A stretch of DNA of 63,054 bases from Candidatus Humimonas hydrogenitrophica (GTDB lineage: Bacteria; Gemmatimonadota; Gemmatimonadetes; Palauibacterales; Palauibacteraceae): assembly GCA_947581615.1 (NCBI GenBank), contig CANPVD010000024.1:1-63054 (forward strand), written 5' to 3'. Shown piece after piece: positions 62,668 through 63,054 of the stretch; position 1 is the stretch's first letter; each line of letters opens with the position of its first letter. Under the pieces are notes generated by a model. That model was not told where the DNA came from. It saw only the letters and a program-made list of their open reading frames with translations, and did no database searches. Made by a program: the position numbers and the translations under genes.

Positions 62668-62988
62668 ATGAGCAAGACGAGGCAGTACTCCCCGGAGGTG
62701 CGGGAGCGGGCGGTTCGGATGGTCTTCGACCACGAAGCGCATCACGACTCGCAGTGGGCGGCGATCCGGTCGATCGCGGCCAAGATCGGCTGCTCGGCGG
62801 AGACGCTCCGCAAGTGGGTGCGGCGGGCTGAGCGGGACGCGGGTCGTCGGCCGGGGCTCACCACCGAAGAGCGTGAGCGTCTCAAGGAGCTGGAGCGGGA
62901 GAACCGTGAGCTCCGCAGGGCCAATGAAATCCTGCGGAAGGCGTCCGCGTATTTCGCCCAGGCGGAGCTCGGCCGCCGAGCGAGGTGA
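62668..62988 (+). CDS. IS3-family transposase OrfA
   Basis: A 106-residue DNA-binding subunit. It has an N-terminal HTH of the IS3/IS911 type ([38 protein letters not shown]) and a C-terminal leucine-zipper helix ([20 protein letters not shown]) for multimer formation, ending [14 protein letters not shown]. Intact. The stop TGA overlaps an ATG for OrfB in the -1 frame (TGATG); no A-rich slippery sequence is present, so stop-start coupling may replace frameshifting. Confidence 0.92.
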   Translation: MSKTRQYSPEVRERAVRMVFDHEAHHDSQWAAIRSIAAKIGCSAETLRKWVRRAERDAGRRPGLTTEERERLKELERENRELRRANEILRKASAYFAQAELGRRAR

Positions 62989-63054
62989 TGGTGAGCTTCA
63001 TCGACGAGCACCGGGAGGCGTACGGAGTCGAGCCGATCTGCGAGGTGCTGCCGA
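62988..63054 (+). CDS. IS3-family transposase OrfB, 5' fragment
   Basis: Reads [20 protein letters not shown], the usual OrfB N-terminus just before the rve integrase domain. ATG at 62988 (or GTG at 62985) overlaps the OrfA stop. The rest, including the DDE catalytic residues, lies outside the window. Confidence 0.85.
   Translation, partial: MVSFIDEHREAYGVEPICEVLP

Larger units (their letters stand above)
62619..63054 (+). mobile_element. IS3-family insertion sequence, left end (cut by window edge)
   Basis: The left inverted repeat begins at 62619 with TGAACCGCCCCGGATTTGTC, typical of IS3 elements with 5'-TG ends. OrfA and the start of OrfB follow. The right end and any target duplication lie beyond the window. 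Confidence 0.85.

Overview
The window is a GC-rich (about 70% G+C), gene-dense bacterial chromosome segment. It has many secreted S9 peptidases, a tricorn-like protease, a sortilin/BNR-repeat protein, ceruloplasmin-like copper oxidases, penicillin-acylase-family hydrolases and a bacillithiol-type reductase. This mix best fits a free-living, protein- and polymer-degrading bacterium such as a Gemmatimonadota member. That placement is an inference from gene content and composition; no rRNA or marker tree was available. No rRNA, tRNA or CRISPR array was seen.

Layout. 1-9 kb: the 3' part of a penicillin-acylase-family gene, two tandem two-domain multicopper oxidases, a translationally coupled satD/DUF3307 pair behind an AT-rich promoter with paired GTAC operators, and an APC permease fused to a TrkA/RCK module. 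9-20 kb: a sugar-uptake locus with a GntR regulator, a small unknown protein, RbsA/RbsC-type ABC genes, a secreted GH38 alpha-mannosidase, then (after a convergent DAACS symporter) an RbsB-like lipoprotein and a HAD phosphatase. The sugar genes are joined by 4-base GTGA overlaps or an 8-base overlap. 20-35 kb: a metal-dependent amidohydrolase, a large BNR/VPS10 protein, an EAL protein with a dead GGDEF domain, an S9 peptidase, an M14 peptidase/penicillin acylase pair, a small membrane protein and an MFS exporter. 35-43 kb: a decayed DUF4350 gene, an OPT transporter, a TauE permease, a secreted unknown protein, an NtrC-type activator with a degenerate receiver, a strongly structured minus-strand RNA ending in an intrinsic terminator, and a DUF378/CarH-like divergent pair. 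43-63 kb: tricorn protease, an NAD(P)-binding epimerase-like protein, an active-looking GGDEF-EAL protein, PcrA/UvrD helicase, Hsp20, a second GntR regulator, a broken SDR gene, a coupled S9 peptidase-trmFO-maf run, a YpdA-like reductase, MgtE, and the left end of an IS3-family element cut by the window edge.

Most notable regions. (1) The CarH-like B12 photoreceptor gene is divergent from a DUF378 membrane gene. Their shared intergenic region carries tandem 11-bp repeats ending in GACA, overlapping two promoters that face in opposite directions. (2) A run of adjacent hairpins on the minus strand (about 41,331-41,585), one with a UUCG tetraloop, ends in a textbook terminator; I recognise no RNA family. 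(3) Two matched 23-bp dyads bracket the satD promoter. Several genes carry lesions or lost catalytic residues that are visible directly: the pseudo-receiver, the dead GGDEF domain, a shortened T1-copper loop, and the DUF4350 and SDR pseudogenes.
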